This document shows, piece after piece, positions 8,251 to 17,576 of a stretch of 31,788 nt of DNA (position 1 is the stretch's first letter; every line of letters starts with the position of its first letter). Both the position numbers and the translations under genes were made by a program. Source of the stretch: MGBC120314 sp051877855 (GTDB lineage Bacteria; Bacillota; Clostridia; Lachnospirales; Lachnospiraceae); the NCBI GenBank assembly GCA_051877855.1, contig JBJEJH010000034.1:1-31788 (forward strand), read 5' to 3'. The notes under the pieces are model-generated. The model made no database searches. It had not been told where the DNA came from and was given only the letters and a program-made list of their open reading frames with translations.

Positions 8251-11200
8251 ACAACAACAGGTCATTGACCTTCACAATCGGAATATTCTTGTTTCAGCTG
8301 CAGCGGGATCGGGAAAGACTGCCGTTCTGGTGGAACGTATCATGGAAATGATTGCGGATGAGAAGAATCATGTGGATATCGATCAGCTGGTCATCGTGAC
8401 TTTTACCAATGCTGCTGCCCGTGAAATGAAGGAGCGTATTCTTGCCGGCATTGAACTTCGTTTGGAGACGGAACCGGAGAATGTGCATCTTCGCAGGCAA
8501 CAGTCTCTTATTGAACATGCGCAGATCACTACCATTGACAGTTTCTGCCTTAATGTAATCCGAAACTATTTTAGTGAAATCGATCTGGATCCGGGATTCA
8601 AGGTGGCGGATGAAGGGGAATTGAAGCTGATGATGACGGATGTGATGGATGCCATGCTGGAGGATTATTATGAGGAGGGCAATCCGGAATTCTATGATTT
8701 TGTGGAGTGCTTTACACCGGAGAAGACCGACGCCAATCTGGGGGAATATATTTTAAATCTATATCGTGCTGCCCAGAGTAATCCATGGCCCAAGGAATGG
8801 CTTCTTTCCTGTAAGGAAAACTATCAGTGCCGGAGTGTGGAGGAATTCATCGCTACAGAGCCGATTCGATACCTTATGGAAGAGGTTCGTAAACAGCTCA
8901 TTTCCATGGAGGAAATGATTGATACTATGATGGAATGTGCATGCCAGCCGGATGGACCATACATGTATATGGAGGCGTTAAACGATGATCGGACCTTTGT
9001 AAGGATGTTGTTGGAGCAGGAAAAGGTGAATGAGATCTATGAGCTGATTCAGGGACATACCTATGCAAGACTTTCCACGAAGAAGGATCTTAAGGTTGAT
9101 GAGGATAAAAAGAACCGGGTCAAATTCATGCGTGATACCCTTAAAAAGGCCATTGCCAAGATGAAGGATGACTATTTGAAACCGGATTGGAACCGAGAAT
9201 TCGAGGCGATGGAACAATGTAAAAAACACATTTCCATCTATGTGGATATGGCCTTGGAATTTATGCGCAGATTCGACGAACAGAAGAAGAAAAAGAATGT
9301 GATTAATTTTAATGACATGGAACATCTGGCGTTGAATATTTTAGTGCAGAAGGTGGGGGATAAATTGCATTATACCCATGTGGCGGATGAATTAAGCCGG
9401 CGTTATCATGAGATACTCATTGATGAGTATCAGGACAGCAACCTTGTGCAGGAAATCATTCTTAACAGCATATCCAGGGAACGTTACGGACAGCCCAATG
9501 TATTTATGGTGGGGGATGTGAAGCAGAGTATTTATCGTTTCCGCCTGGCTCGGCCGGAACTTTTTATAGAGAAATATGATCAGTATTCACCGAAGGATTC
9601 TCTGTATCAGAAGATTGAGCTGCATCATAATTTCCGTAGCCGTAGTGAGGTGCTGGAGAGTGTTAATGCAGTATTTGATAAAATCATGCGCAAGGACTTT
9701 GGTAAGGTTTCCTATGACGAGAACACCCGGTTATATCCTGCGGCAACTTTTCCGGAAAGACCGGATGGGGCACAACCGGCGGGAGGACGGTCACAGCTTT
9801 TTCTTCTGGAACATGAGGATGATGCCATGATGTCCGACCTTGAGGCCGAAACTATGGTATGTGGAAGTGAGATTCGCAGATTGATGGAGGAAGGGGCGGT
9901 GTGTCTTGATAAAGAGACGAAAACCTACCGCCCGGTTCGCTATCAGGATATGGTGATTCTTATGAGAAGTGGCAGGAAAAACGCTGAGGTTGTGGTTAAT
10001 ATGCTGGCGCAAATGGGTATTCCTGCACATGCACAGTCCCAGGCGGGGTATTTTGATGCCCATGAAATCCTGGTGGTGATGCAGTTTCTGAGGGTGATTG
10101 ACAATCCACGGCAGGATATTGCACTGGTGGGAGCTTTGAAGTCCTACTTTGGTTCTTTTAACAGTACAGAATTGGCGAAGATTCGTACGAAGTATCCGGA
10201 TAAGGATTTCTATGATTCGCTGGTTCTGTATGAAGCGGAACTAAGGGCGGGCGAAACGGAGGTTGATGACATAAGAATGAAGATACGCAGGTTTCTTGAT
10301 TTGCTGGAAGAATACCGCAAACAGACGGAGTATCTTCCGATTCATGAACTTCTGTGGAATCTGGTTTATGATACCGGTTATTATGCCTATCTTGGAACCA
10401 TGCCTCTGGGGCAGGAACGCCAGGCCAATATTGATATGCTGATTGAGAAGGCGAAAGGCTACGAGAACACAAGCTTTCACGGATTGTTTAATTTTGTGCG
10501 ATACATGGAACGTCTGAAGGACTATGATGTGGATTATGGTGAGGCGAACTTAAACGGTGAAAATGACGATGTGGTGCGTATCATGACGATCCATAAGAGC
10601 AAGGGTCTGGAGTTTCCGGTGGTTTTTCTGATCAACACACAGAAGAATTTTAATAATATGGACAGCAATAAGAAGCTTATTATTGATTCCGATCTTGGGG
10701 TGGGATGCGACTGCCTTGATGCCGATTCCCGTATTCGAAAGGTAACTGCCGTTAAGAAAGCGGTGGCATTAAGGATGCGTATGGCTAATCTAAGTGAGGA
10801 ACAACGAATTCTGTATGTTGCAATGACCAGGGCTAAGGAAAAACTCTATATCACCGGTTGCGTCAGGGATGCACAAAAAGGAATGGAACGTTGGCAGACC
10901 GGCAGTGGAGGCAAGTTATTAACGTATCTGGATGTGACAAGCCACAAGAATTATCTGGATATGATTATGCCGGCGGTGCTTAACGAGGATAGTACCTTTA
11001 ACTATCAGGTGATTAAGAAAGATGCATTGGAACAGATGCTTGCAAAGGCTGAACAACTTCAGGAAATTCAGGCAGAAACCGTGAAAAAGGAATGGGAGGA
11101 GAAAACTGAGTTCTCCTATCCGTATCGATTTGTAACCATGCCGGTGAAAATGACGGTATCGGAGCTTAAATATCTTGGGCAGCAGGAAGAGGACGAACCG

Positions 11201-11803
11201 GTACAGAAACTTTTGGAAGAGGAGTGGACTCCGACGATTCCTAAGTTTATGAATCAGGAAGAAAGTGTCCGGGGAGCACAGCGAGGAAGTGCATATCATA
11301 AACTGATGGAACTTCTGGATTATGACTGTTGTACTACCAGAGAAACGGTGACAGTTTTCCTGCAACGGTGTGTTGAGGAAGGAAGGATTACCGGCGAATG
11401 GGCGGATTCTATAGATGTTGAAGATATCGTAAAGTTTATCGAATCCGATCTGGGACAGGAATTTGCCCGGGCCTATAAGGACAAACGCCTGTATCGTGAG
11501 CGTCAGTTTGTGATGGGAATTCCTGCAAGTATGGTGGATCCGTCCTATGACAATGAACATCAAGTGCTGGTACAGGGAGTTATTGATGCTTACTACGAAG
11601 ACGAGGAAGGCGTTGTTCTGGTGGACTATAAGACGGATCGTGTGCCCCGTGGCGAAGAAGGAAGAGCGGTCCTGGTGGAACATTACCACAAACAGCTGGA
11701 ATACTATGAGGAAGCATTGTTCCGTATGACAGGAAAGAAGATTCGAAAGAAATACATTTATTCATTTTGTCTTGGTGAGGCAATCGATACAGACGAAAAA
11801 TAA
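8228..11803 (+). CDS. addA: ATP-dependent helicase/nuclease subunit A
   Basis: AddA (RexA) is the UvrD/Rep-like SF1A helicase and nuclease subunit of AddAB. It is 1191 aa. Motif I is AAAGSGKT (residues 24-31), motif II is IDEYQDSN, motif III is GDVKQSIYRFR, and motif V/VI regions include TIHKSKGLEFPVVF and LYVAMTRAKEKLYI. The C-terminal RecB-family nuclease motif is VQGVIDAYYED then VDYKTDR, with D1133 and K1135. The start overlaps the end of addB and is preceded by GAGGAGAAAAAG. No truncation or missing catalytic residue was seen. Neighbours suggest a two-gene addBA operon. Confidence 0.97.
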   Translation: MATKWTDEQQQVIDLHNRNILVSAAAGSGKTAVLVERIMEMIADEKNHVDIDQLVIVTFTNAAAREMKERILAGIELRLETEPENVHLRRQQSLIEHAQITTIDSFCLNVIRNYFSEIDLDPGFKVADEGELKLMMTDVMDAMLEDYYEEGNPEFYDFVECFTPEKTDANLGEYILNLYRAAQSNPWPKEWLLSCKENYQCRSVEEFIATEPIRYLMEEVRKQLISMEEMIDTMMECACQPDGPYMYMEALNDDRTFVRMLLEQEKVNEIYELIQGHTYARLSTKKDLKVDEDKKNRVKFMRDTLKKAIAKMKDDYLKPDWNREFEAMEQCKKHISIYVDMALEFMRRFDEQKKKKNVINFNDMEHLALNILVQKVGDKLHYTHVADELSRRYHEILIDEYQDSNLVQEIILNSISRERYGQPNVFMVGDVKQSIYRFRLARPELFIEKYDQYSPKDSLYQKIELHHNFRSRSEVLESVNAVFDKIMRKDFGKVSYDENTRLYPAATFPERPDGAQPAGGRSQLFLLEHEDDAMMSDLEAETMVCGSEIRRLMEEGAVCLDKETKTYRPVRYQDMVILMRSGRKNAEVVVNMLAQMGIPAHAQSQAGYFDAHEILVVMQFLRVIDNPRQDIALVGALKSYFGSFNSTELAKIRTKYPDKDFYDSLVLYEAELRAGETEVDDIRMKIRRFLDLLEEYRKQTEYLPIHELLWNLVYDTGYYAYLGTMPLGQERQANIDMLIEKAKGYENTSFHGLFNFVRYMERLKDYDVDYGEANLNGENDDVVRIMTIHKSKGLEFPVVFLINTQKNFNNMDSNKKLIIDSDLGVGCDCLDADSRIRKVTAVKKAVALRMRMANLSEEQRILYVAMTRAKEKLYITGCVRDAQKGMERWQTGSGGKLLTYLDVTSHKNYLDMIMPAVLNEDSTFNYQVIKKDALEQMLAKAEQLQEIQAETVKKEWEEKTEFSYPYRFVTMPVKMTVSELKYLGQQEEDEPVQKLLEEEWTPTIPKFMNQEESVRGAQRGSAYHKLMELLDYDCCTTRETVTVFLQRCVEEGRITGEWADSIDVEDIVKFIESDLGQEFARAYKDKRLYRERQFVMGIPASMVDPSYDNEHQVLVQGVIDAYYEDEEGVVLVDYKTDRVPRGEEGRAVLVEHYHKQLEYYEEALFRMTGKKIRKKYIYSFCLGEAIDTDEK

Positions 11804-11817
11804 AAAAATCCTGTTTA

Positions 11818-11846
11818 TTGCAATCAATGTTTTGTTATGATAGAAT
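11818..11846 (+). promoter_or_regulatory. Putative sigma-A promoter after addA
   Basis: TTGCAA (11818-11823) and TAGAAT (11841-11846) have exactly 17 bp between them. This would start a transcript about 60 bases before the long membrane protein gene, and probably reads on into pyrE. Consensus match only. Confidence 0.55.
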
Positions 11847-11915
11847 AGATTAGATAAATTGTCAGAGTAATACATGCATTAAAGTAATAAAATTAAAATA
11901 GTGGGGTATAACACA

Positions 11916-14900
11916 ATGAATGTAAAGAAAAATCCGCTTTATTATGTAAATGTGGCAGTGTTTCTGGTACTGTCCATTTATTCACTTCTCGTGTGCCTGA
12001 ACATATTTGACGTTGAGAACATCAATAATAATGCAGGCTTATGTGCTGTAATTACTTCCATGATCATTCTGATTATGCTGTATGTAATGCAGACGACCAA
12101 GATTGGTCATATTATGGATTCGAATCCGATGGTCAAGTGGGCATTGGAGATTATCTCTGTGATTATCTTTTTGACTCTTGCCTGTGTGATTCGTGTTTAT
12201 AGTATGGGAGCATTTGAATTCGATATCATGAAAGAAGGAATGGTGCTGGGGTCCATGTTGCTATTGTATATAGTGGCAAGATCTTTAAATCAGTATGGGT
12301 TTCCGACATTATTGGTGCTTACCCCATGGCCATTGATCATCAGCAAATACAACTTATCGAATGCTGAACTGACAGGTATTTTGGAAGTGTCTGTGGGTAT
12401 GTGTGTGATTTGCGTGCTTCTGTATCTGGTTCGTAAAAAGAAGAAGTTGCGTATTGTGGGTTATGTGTTATTTGTTGCCGCCGTTGTGGCATTGCTTTAT
12501 TACATGATGTATCAGCGTGGACTTCATTCCGTATATGTAGAAAAATATACAGAATATATGGCGTTGTTTGGCAAGATGTTTGTGTTTAAGAATACTTTGG
12601 AGTCATACTACTACATCGTATGTATTATGTTTGCTATTGTAGCCGGTTTCAGAATGTGGGTTGGTGCAGGCAGCGCGAACAGTCTCGTCATGTTTGCAGT
12701 TAATATGTTATTTTATTTCACGATTTCTTATGATCTTGGAAATGATTACATTTATTTCTTATATCCATTGCTTGCGTTGGTTTCGGCAGGTGCATTCGGT
12801 ACAAGACCGGGTTATCTGGATGAGGAAATTGTATTAAGTGATAATCTTCCGGATATTTCGCTGCAGAAAAAGGCGGCAGATGTTACATATAAGGATGATT
12901 CTGAGTTGGATAAGATGCTGGAGGAAGTTGGCAAGCCGCTTTATGGCGGAGAGAAGCATTTTAATCCGGCAAAGAATACGGATCCGGTTAATACCGATGA
13001 TATGCCGATTGAATTGCTGATGTATGATTCGGTTGCAAATCTGGCAGAGGAAGAGAAGAAAAAAGCGGAGGCTTTAAAGAAGAGCGAGGAAGAAGCTTTA
13101 AAGAAGGCTGAAGAGGAACGTCTTGCAAGAGAACAGGAAGAGGCTGCAAAGGCAGAAGCGGCAGCCAAAGCAATGGAAGAAGCACAGAAGGCTCGGGAAG
13201 AGATCGAGCGTGCAAAACAGGAAGCCGAGCAAATTCGATTAGAAGCGGAAGCGGCTGCGAAGGCCGAGGCAGAGCGAGTAGCAGCAGAGGCAGCACAGAG
13301 AGCGAAAGCGGAAGCAGAGGCGGCTGCGGCCCAGGCACTTGCTATGGCGAAGGCAGAGGCAGAGCGTCTTGCGGCAGAGAAGGCTGCTTTGCAGGCGGAA
13401 AAGGAATTGCTGGCGGCAGAGAAGGCGGCGGCAGCTCAGGCAGAGATTGAAAGACTTACTGCAGAGAAAGCAGCAGAGCGTGAAAGAGCTGATCGTCTTG
13501 CAGTTGAAAAGTTAGCTGCAGAAGAGGCTGTGGAGAGAGCTAAGACGGAACGTCTTATGGCAGAAGCAGCAGCTGAGAAGGCTAAGGCAGAGCGATTGGC
13601 GGCAGAGAGTGCAGCTGCGGTACAGGAAGAAGTGGTTGTGGAACCGATCGTTGAAGAGGTAGTAGTTGAGCCGGTTGCAGAAGAAGTAGCAGAGGAGCCG
13701 GTTGTAGAAGAAGTAGTAGTTGAACCGGTAGTTGAAGAGATTGAAGAGCCGGTATTCGAAACCCCGGAGGCAGAAGAAGTAATCGAAGAAGTGGAAGAAC
13801 CGGTTTTCGAAGTGGCTGAAGTAGAAACGATAGAAGAAGCGACGTTCGAGATGCCTAAGACCCCGGAAGAAGTCGCAGAAGAGGAAGAGGTTGATGAACC
13901 GGTACTTGAGACGCCTGAGGTAGAAGAAGTGGTTGAGGAACCGGTAGTTGAAGAGATTGAAGAGCCGATATTCGAAATCCCGGAGGCAGAAGAAGCAATC
14001 GAAGAAGTAGAAGAACCGGTTTTTGAAGTGGCTGAAGTAGAAACGGTAGAAGAAGCAGAGTTCGAGATGCCTAAGACCCCGGAAGAAGTCGCAGAAGAGG
14101 AAGAGGTTGATGAACCGGTACTTGAGACGCCTGAAATAGAAGAGTTTGATGAAGCATTGCTCGAGGAGCCTGAAATAGAAGAGTTTGATGAAACATTGCT
14201 CGAGGCACCTGAAATAGAAGAGTTTGATGAAGCATTGCTCGAGATGCCTAAGACCTCGGAAGCAGTTGTAGAGGAGCCGGCATTCGAGACACCGGAAGCA
14301 GAAGAACCATTCTTTGAGGTGGCAGAAGTAGGGGAACCGGTATTCGAGATGCCGGAGGTTGCAGAATCAATCATTGAAGAACCTGTAATTGAGGAAGTTG
14401 TTCCGGTTGAAATCCTTGAAGACGGAATTGAACAAATGGTAGATATGCCAAGCTTTGAATCAAGTATTCCTGTTTTTGAAGAGCCGGTTAAGGAAGAAGA
14501 GCCGCCTGTGGAAGAACCTGTAGTAGAGGTATCCAGAGCCGCAACACCGGAAGAACAGGATGAAGAATATGAGAAATTCCCTTCATTTGATAATGAAGGA
14601 TATGGATTTACACAGAGTAAGCCAATGTTTGAAACTATGGCTAGTTTCCTTTCAAAGGATGATGGAGCCGCATTCCCTAAGTTTGAGACCTTAGAAAGCA
14701 AGTTCTCATTTAATAATTCGACGCCGTCTTATTCGACTATCATGGGCACCAATACAGCCGATGAAGCAAAAGCAGAAACAATTGAGGCAACGGTTGAAAC
14801 ACCGAAGGACTCTACACCTAGCATTTTTGAAATTCTGGATAATCAGGATAGTGCTTTTGATGCAGGATTTGTTGCACCGGAGTTTGATATCAACCAGCTT

Positions 14901-16136
14901 TTGGATGCAGGTCAATCCGAGGCAAACTTTGGTGAGGAAAGTGATAATTCCATTATTATGGAGCCGGAAAGTTTTGAGTTAGGTTTTGATGCCGGCGAGG
15001 AATTCGATTTTGGACAGACCCAGACGTTATCTGATTTCTATGATATGGAAGCTGCACCGACCCTCTTTGATTCCCTTGAACCGGTTGCGGAAGAGCCAGC
15101 ATTTGAAGAAAATGTGGTTGAAGAACCGGAAGTTACGGAAGGAGAAGTAGTGGCGGAAGAATCCATCTTTGATATGGATCAGGTACAGATGGATATTCCG
15201 GAAACTTTGACTGAAGATATTCTGATGGAAGAGTCCGTAGCAGAGCCCGTTGAAATGATGGAAGACCTTGAAACTCCGGAGCCTATTGCAGAAGAATCGG
15301 TAGCACAAGAAACATTTGTGGAAGAAACTCCTGCAGAGGAAACGTTTGTAGAAGAAACAGTGGTTGAACCGTTGGAAGAGTCTAAACCGGCAGAGGCAAT
15401 GGTGGCAGCAGAACCTGTCAAGAAAGAAGAGCCTGCGGCACCGGTTAAGGTGAATCCGTATGCCAAGGAAGCCGATTTCTTTGACTGGAGTTCAATTGAT
15501 GAATCGGAGTATGTTGATAATACCGAAACACAGCCTACAGAGGATAAACCAGTAGTAAATCAGGCAGCATCGGATGATGACTTTGCAGAATTTGTATGGA
15601 CTGATGAGATGGTTAAGGGACTTGAAGCAACTGCTCCGGTACAGGAGGAAGTCGAAGAGGTTAAGCCGTCCGGTAGTTTTGAAGAAGAATTCAACTATGA
15701 TGCATATGAGGAAGTAAAGGATGAAATAGCGACTACGGCTGAAAGTGCAGAACCTGTTATACCAACGGTTGCGGATCAGGGTTATAACATGGGTGAAGAT
15801 ACATCGGATTTTGAAGTGTATCAGCCGTCAGGCAGTATTGAGATTCCTGAGGAAATAGTGGAGGAAGAGGAACCGCAGTATGAAGTGTTCCAGTCTTCCG
15901 GCAACTTTACCGTGGAAGAGACTGTAGAAGTAGAGGAACCACAGTACGAGGTGTTCCAGTCTTCCGGTAACTTTACCGTAGAGGAAGTAGAAACGGTTGA
16001 GCCAAGCTATACGACCTATGGTGGTCCGGAGGAGGTTAAGCAGGAGACTGTGAAACCGGCTACCGGTGGTACAAGATTGGATGATTTCGAGTTTGATCTT
16101 GATCTTCCGGATTTTGAACCGATTAAGAAGAACTAA
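11916..16136 (+). CDS. Large polytopic membrane protein with Glu/Ala-rich repeat tail
   Basis: I do not recognise a characterised family. From the ATG at 11916 (the GTG at 11901 is in frame but the GTGGGG there is more likely the weak ribosome binding site) the protein is 1406 aa. Residues about 1-300 contain roughly nine hydrophobic helices. About 370-570 is a Lys/Arg/Glu/Ala heptad-like stretch likely to form a long coiled coil. About 570-900 is an acidic Glu-Pro-Val repeat zone with a 72-residue duplication and three 13-residue copies. The rest is acidic and low-complexity with two near-identical 22-residue units (PQYEVFQSSGNF) and a final DDFEFDLDLPDF motif. No enzyme domain is visible. 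The topology suggests a membrane anchor with a long cytoplasmic scaffold or recruitment tail. It lies 32 bases before pyrE. Confidence 0.85.
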   Translation: MNVKKNPLYYVNVAVFLVLSIYSLLVCLNIFDVENINNNAGLCAVITSMIILIMLYVMQTTKIGHIMDSNPMVKWALEIISVIIFLTLACVIRVYSMGAFEFDIMKEGMVLGSMLLLYIVARSLNQYGFPTLLVLTPWPLIISKYNLSNAELTGILEVSVGMCVICVLLYLVRKKKKLRIVGYVLFVAAVVALLYYMMYQRGLHSVYVEKYTEYMALFGKMFVFKNTLESYYYIVCIMFAIVAGFRMWVGAGSANSLVMFAVNMLFYFTISYDLGNDYIYFLYPLLALVSAGAFGTRPGYLDEEIVLSDNLPDISLQKKAADVTYKDDSELDKMLEEVGKPLYGGEKHFNPAKNTDPVNTDDMPIELLMYDSVANLAEEEKKKAEALKKSEEEALKKAEEERLAREQEEAAKAEAAAKAMEEAQKAREEIERAKQEAEQIRLEAEAAAKAEAERVAAEAAQRAKAEAEAAAAQALAMAKAEAERLAAEKAALQAEKELLAAEKAAAAQAEIERLTAEKAAERERADRLAVEKLAAEEAVERAKTERLMAEAAAEKAKAERLAAESAAAVQEEVVVEPIVEEVVVEPVAEEVAEEPVVEEVVVEPVVEEIEEPVFETPEAEEVIEEVEEPVFEVAEVETIEEATFEMPKTPEEVAEEEEVDEPVLETPEVEEVVEEPVVEEIEEPIFEIPEAEEAIEEVEEPVFEVAEVETVEEAEFEMPKTPEEVAEEEEVDEPVLETPEIEEFDEALLEEPEIEEFDETLLEAPEIEEFDEALLEMPKTSEAVVEEPAFETPEAEEPFFEVAEVGEPVFEMPEVAESIIEEPVIEEVVPVEILEDGIEQMVDMPSFESSIPVFEEPVKEEEPPVEEPVVEVSRAATPEEQDEEYEKFPSFDNEGYGFTQSKPMFETMASFLSKDDGAAFPKFETLESKFSFNNSTPSYSTIMGTNTADEAKAETIEATVETPKDSTPSIFEILDNQDSAFDAGFVAPEFDINQLLDAGQSEANFGEESDNSIIMEPESFELGFDAGEEFDFGQTQTLSDFYDMEAAPTLFDSLEPVAEEPAFEENVVEEPEVTEGEVVAEESIFDMDQVQMDIPETLTEDILMEESVAEPVEMMEDLETPEPIAEESVAQETFVEETPAEETFVEETVVEPLEESKPAEAMVAAEPVKKEEPAAPVKVNPYAKEADFFDWSSIDESEYVDNTETQPTEDKPVVNQAASDDDFAEFVWTDEMVKGLEATAPVQEEVEEVKPSGSFEEEFNYDAYEEVKDEIATTAESAEPVIPTVADQGYNMGEDTSDFEVYQPSGSIEIPEEIVEEEEPQYEVFQSSGNFTVEETVEVEEPQYEVFQSSGNFTVEEVETVEPSYTTYGGPEEVKQETVKPATGGTRLDDFEFDLDLPDFEPIKKN
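13722..14134 (+). repeat. Tandem duplication, 216-bp period
   Basis: Copy 1 (13722-13918) and copy 2 (13938-14134) are about 197 bp each, with only scattered differences. Each encodes a Glu/Pro/Val unit ending in DEPVLETPE. The nucleotide-level similarity, not just the protein bias, points to recent unequal recombination or slippage inside the gene. Confidence 0.85.
14130..14246 (+). repeat. Three tandem 39-bp units
   Basis: Three consecutive 13-codon units encode EIEEFDEALLEEP, EIEEFDETLLEAP and EIEEFDEALLEMP and are almost identical at DNA level. They follow directly on the 216-bp duplication. Copy number is likely to vary between strains. Confidence 0.85.
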
Positions 16137-16168
16137 TTTAATAAAAAATCAAAGGAGCTTAGTGTAAT

Positions 16169-16849
16169 ATGGAAAGTTATAAAAGCGAATTTATACAGTT
16201 CATGGTGGATTCAGATGTATTACGTTTTGGAAATTTCACATTAAAGAGTGGCAGAAAGTCTCCATTTTTCATGAATGCAGGATTATATGTAACAGGAAGT
16301 CAGTTGAAAAAACTTGGTGAGTATTACGCTAAGGCTATACATAATACCTATGGTGATGATTTTGATGTATTATTCGGACCGGCGTACAAGGGAATTCCAA
16401 TCAGTGTGGTAACCGCCATTGCCTATAGCGAATTGTATGGTAAGGAAGTACGTTATTGCTCCGATCGAAAGGAAGAGAAGGATCACGGTGCAGATAAGGG
16501 TGGATTCCTTGGAAGTCCGTTGAAGGATGGCGACCGTGTCATTATGATTGAGGACGTTACCACTTCAGGTAAGTCTATGGAAGAGACGGTACCGAAGGTT
16601 CGCAATGCGGCAAATGTTGAGATTAAGGGTCTTATGGTTTCACTCAATCGTATGGAAGTAGGTCTTGGCGGTAAGAAGAGTGCGTTGGATGAAATCCGTG
16701 AGACCTATGGATTCGACGCAAATGCAATCGTATCCATGGAGGATGTTGTAGAGGTTCTCTATAATAATCCATACAATGGTAAGGTTATCATTGATGATGA
16801 ATTGAAGAAGGCAATTGATGCATATTATGACCAGTATGGTGTAAAGTAA
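16169..16849 (+). CDS. pyrE: Orotate phosphoribosyltransferase
   Basis: PyrE joins orotate to PRPP to give OMP in pyrimidine synthesis. The 226-aa protein has the 13-residue PRPP-binding signature VIMIEDVTTSGKS, with two acidic residues and the TTSGKS loop. It also has the N-terminal RFGNFTLKSGRKSPFFMNAG orotate and phosphate region and the conserved Lys-rich loop RKEEKDHGADKG, which covers the active site in the dimer. The start at 16169 has AAAGGAGC about 12 bases upstream. No other pyr gene is nearby. It follows the repeat-tailed membrane protein closely, so the two may share a transcript. Confidence 0.96.
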   Translation: MESYKSEFIQFMVDSDVLRFGNFTLKSGRKSPFFMNAGLYVTGSQLKKLGEYYAKAIHNTYGDDFDVLFGPAYKGIPISVVTAIAYSELYGKEVRYCSDRKEEKDHGADKGGFLGSPLKDGDRVIMIEDVTTSGKSMEETVPKVRNAANVEIKGLMVSLNRMEVGLGGKKSALDEIRETYGFDANAIVSMEDVVEVLYNNPYNGKVIIDDELKKAIDAYYDQYGVK

Positions 16850-16885
16850 TAAAGGATTCGATAGAATAATAGGAGGAATTAATCG

Positions 16886-17038
16886 ATGGATGAAAAACAG
16901 TACAAATTAGTGAAAACTTCCGGTGCATTAAACCTTGTGGCAGGTATTGTAAGTATTGTCGTTGGGGTCACAATGGGAATTCTTCTTATTGTGAGTGGTG
17001 CGCGTTTGCTTGCAAGCAAGTCGAAGCATCTGTTCTAA
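16886..17038 (+). CDS. Small membrane protein, 50 aa
   Basis: A short gene with a textbook ribosome binding site (AGGAGG at 16871-16876, ten bases before the ATG). The product starts MDEKQYKLVKTSGALNLV and has one long or two short hydrophobic helices through residues about 14-42 (AGIVSIVVGVTMGILLIVSG), then a basic tail ending ASKSKHLF. I do not know its function. The good ribosome binding site, the charged flanks and the plausible transmembrane pattern argue that it is real. It lies 36 bases after pyrE and before two other small membrane proteins. Confidence 0.75.
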   Translation: MDEKQYKLVKTSGALNLVAGIVSIVVGVTMGILLIVSGARLLASKSKHLF

Positions 17039-17116
17039 GGCGAAATCTGTAATTATATTTGGGTAGAAGATAATTTTTTTGTAAAATGAGAAAGTGATTG
17101 TTATTTTGAGGTTATT

Positions 17117-17575
17117 GTGGGAAAAGTAGAAACAAAACATAGAATTATAAGTGGCATCGTGTTCGTTGTGTATATTATGATGCTTGTGTACTTCATGTTT
17201 TTTGCGGATAGTCTGGGACGAAACCAGGGACTTGCGAATTATCATTACAATATCATCCCATTTAAAGAAATAATGCGCTTCATGAGATATCATAGAATAC
17301 TTGGTATGAAGGCGGTGCTTGCCAACCTTTTGGGCAATGTCATCGCGTTCATTCCATTTGGGGTATTCTTATCGGCATTGTCCAATCACCGGTTTAACTG
17401 GAAGGAAATGATGTTTCTCAGCATGGATTTAAGTCTTGCGATTGAAGTGTTACAGCTTATTTCGAAGGTGGGAAGTTTTGACATCGATGATATTATCCTG
17501 AATACCCTGGGGGGTGTTGCAGGATATTTTATCTTCTTAATGATGATGAAGAAACGTAAAAAGAATGAGGAATAA
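17117..17575 (+). CDS. VanZ-like family membrane protein
   Basis: A 152-aa protein with about four membrane helices and the VanZ-family core: N-x-I-P-F-K-E (residues about 45-51), NLLGNVIAFIPFGVFL (about 70-85), and EVLQLISKVGSFDIDDIILNTLGG (about 112-135), the last carrying the family's conserved E-x-x-Q and D-D-x-x-x-N positions. VanZ itself confers low-level teicoplanin resistance, but most chromosomal homologues have no known role, so resistance should not be inferred. The start is GTG at 17117, with TGAGG five bases upstream. The end overlaps the next gene if that starts at 17565. Confidence 0.85.
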   Translation: MGKVETKHRIISGIVFVVYIMMLVYFMFFADSLGRNQGLANYHYNIIPFKEIMRFMRYHRILGMKAVLANLLGNVIAFIPFGVFLSALSNHRFNWKEMMFLSMDLSLAIEVLQLISKVGSFDIDDIILNTLGGVAGYFIFLMMMKKRKKNEE

Positions 17576-17576
17576 T

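Noticed and set aside
10919..11689. 256-codon minus-strand frame inside addA
   Set aside because: addA is complete with all helicase and nuclease motifs over this span. The antisense product has no recognisable domain.
11901..11915. GTG at 11901 as start of the large membrane protein
   Set aside because: The GTGGGG there is better placed as a weak ribosome binding site for the ATG at 11916, and nothing upstream of the GTG resembles a Shine-Dalgarno sequence.
13436..14701. 421-codon open frame on the minus strand, rich in Ser, Thr and Gly
   Set aside because: It is the antisense of the Glu/Ala/Val repeat tail. GAA, GAG and GTA codons on one strand read as Ser/Thr-rich codons on the other, so the open frame is a composition artefact with no ribosome binding site.
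17117..17575. Glycopeptide-resistance gene
   Set aside because: VanZ-like domains are widespread in Clostridia. No vanHAX or other resistance genes are nearby.
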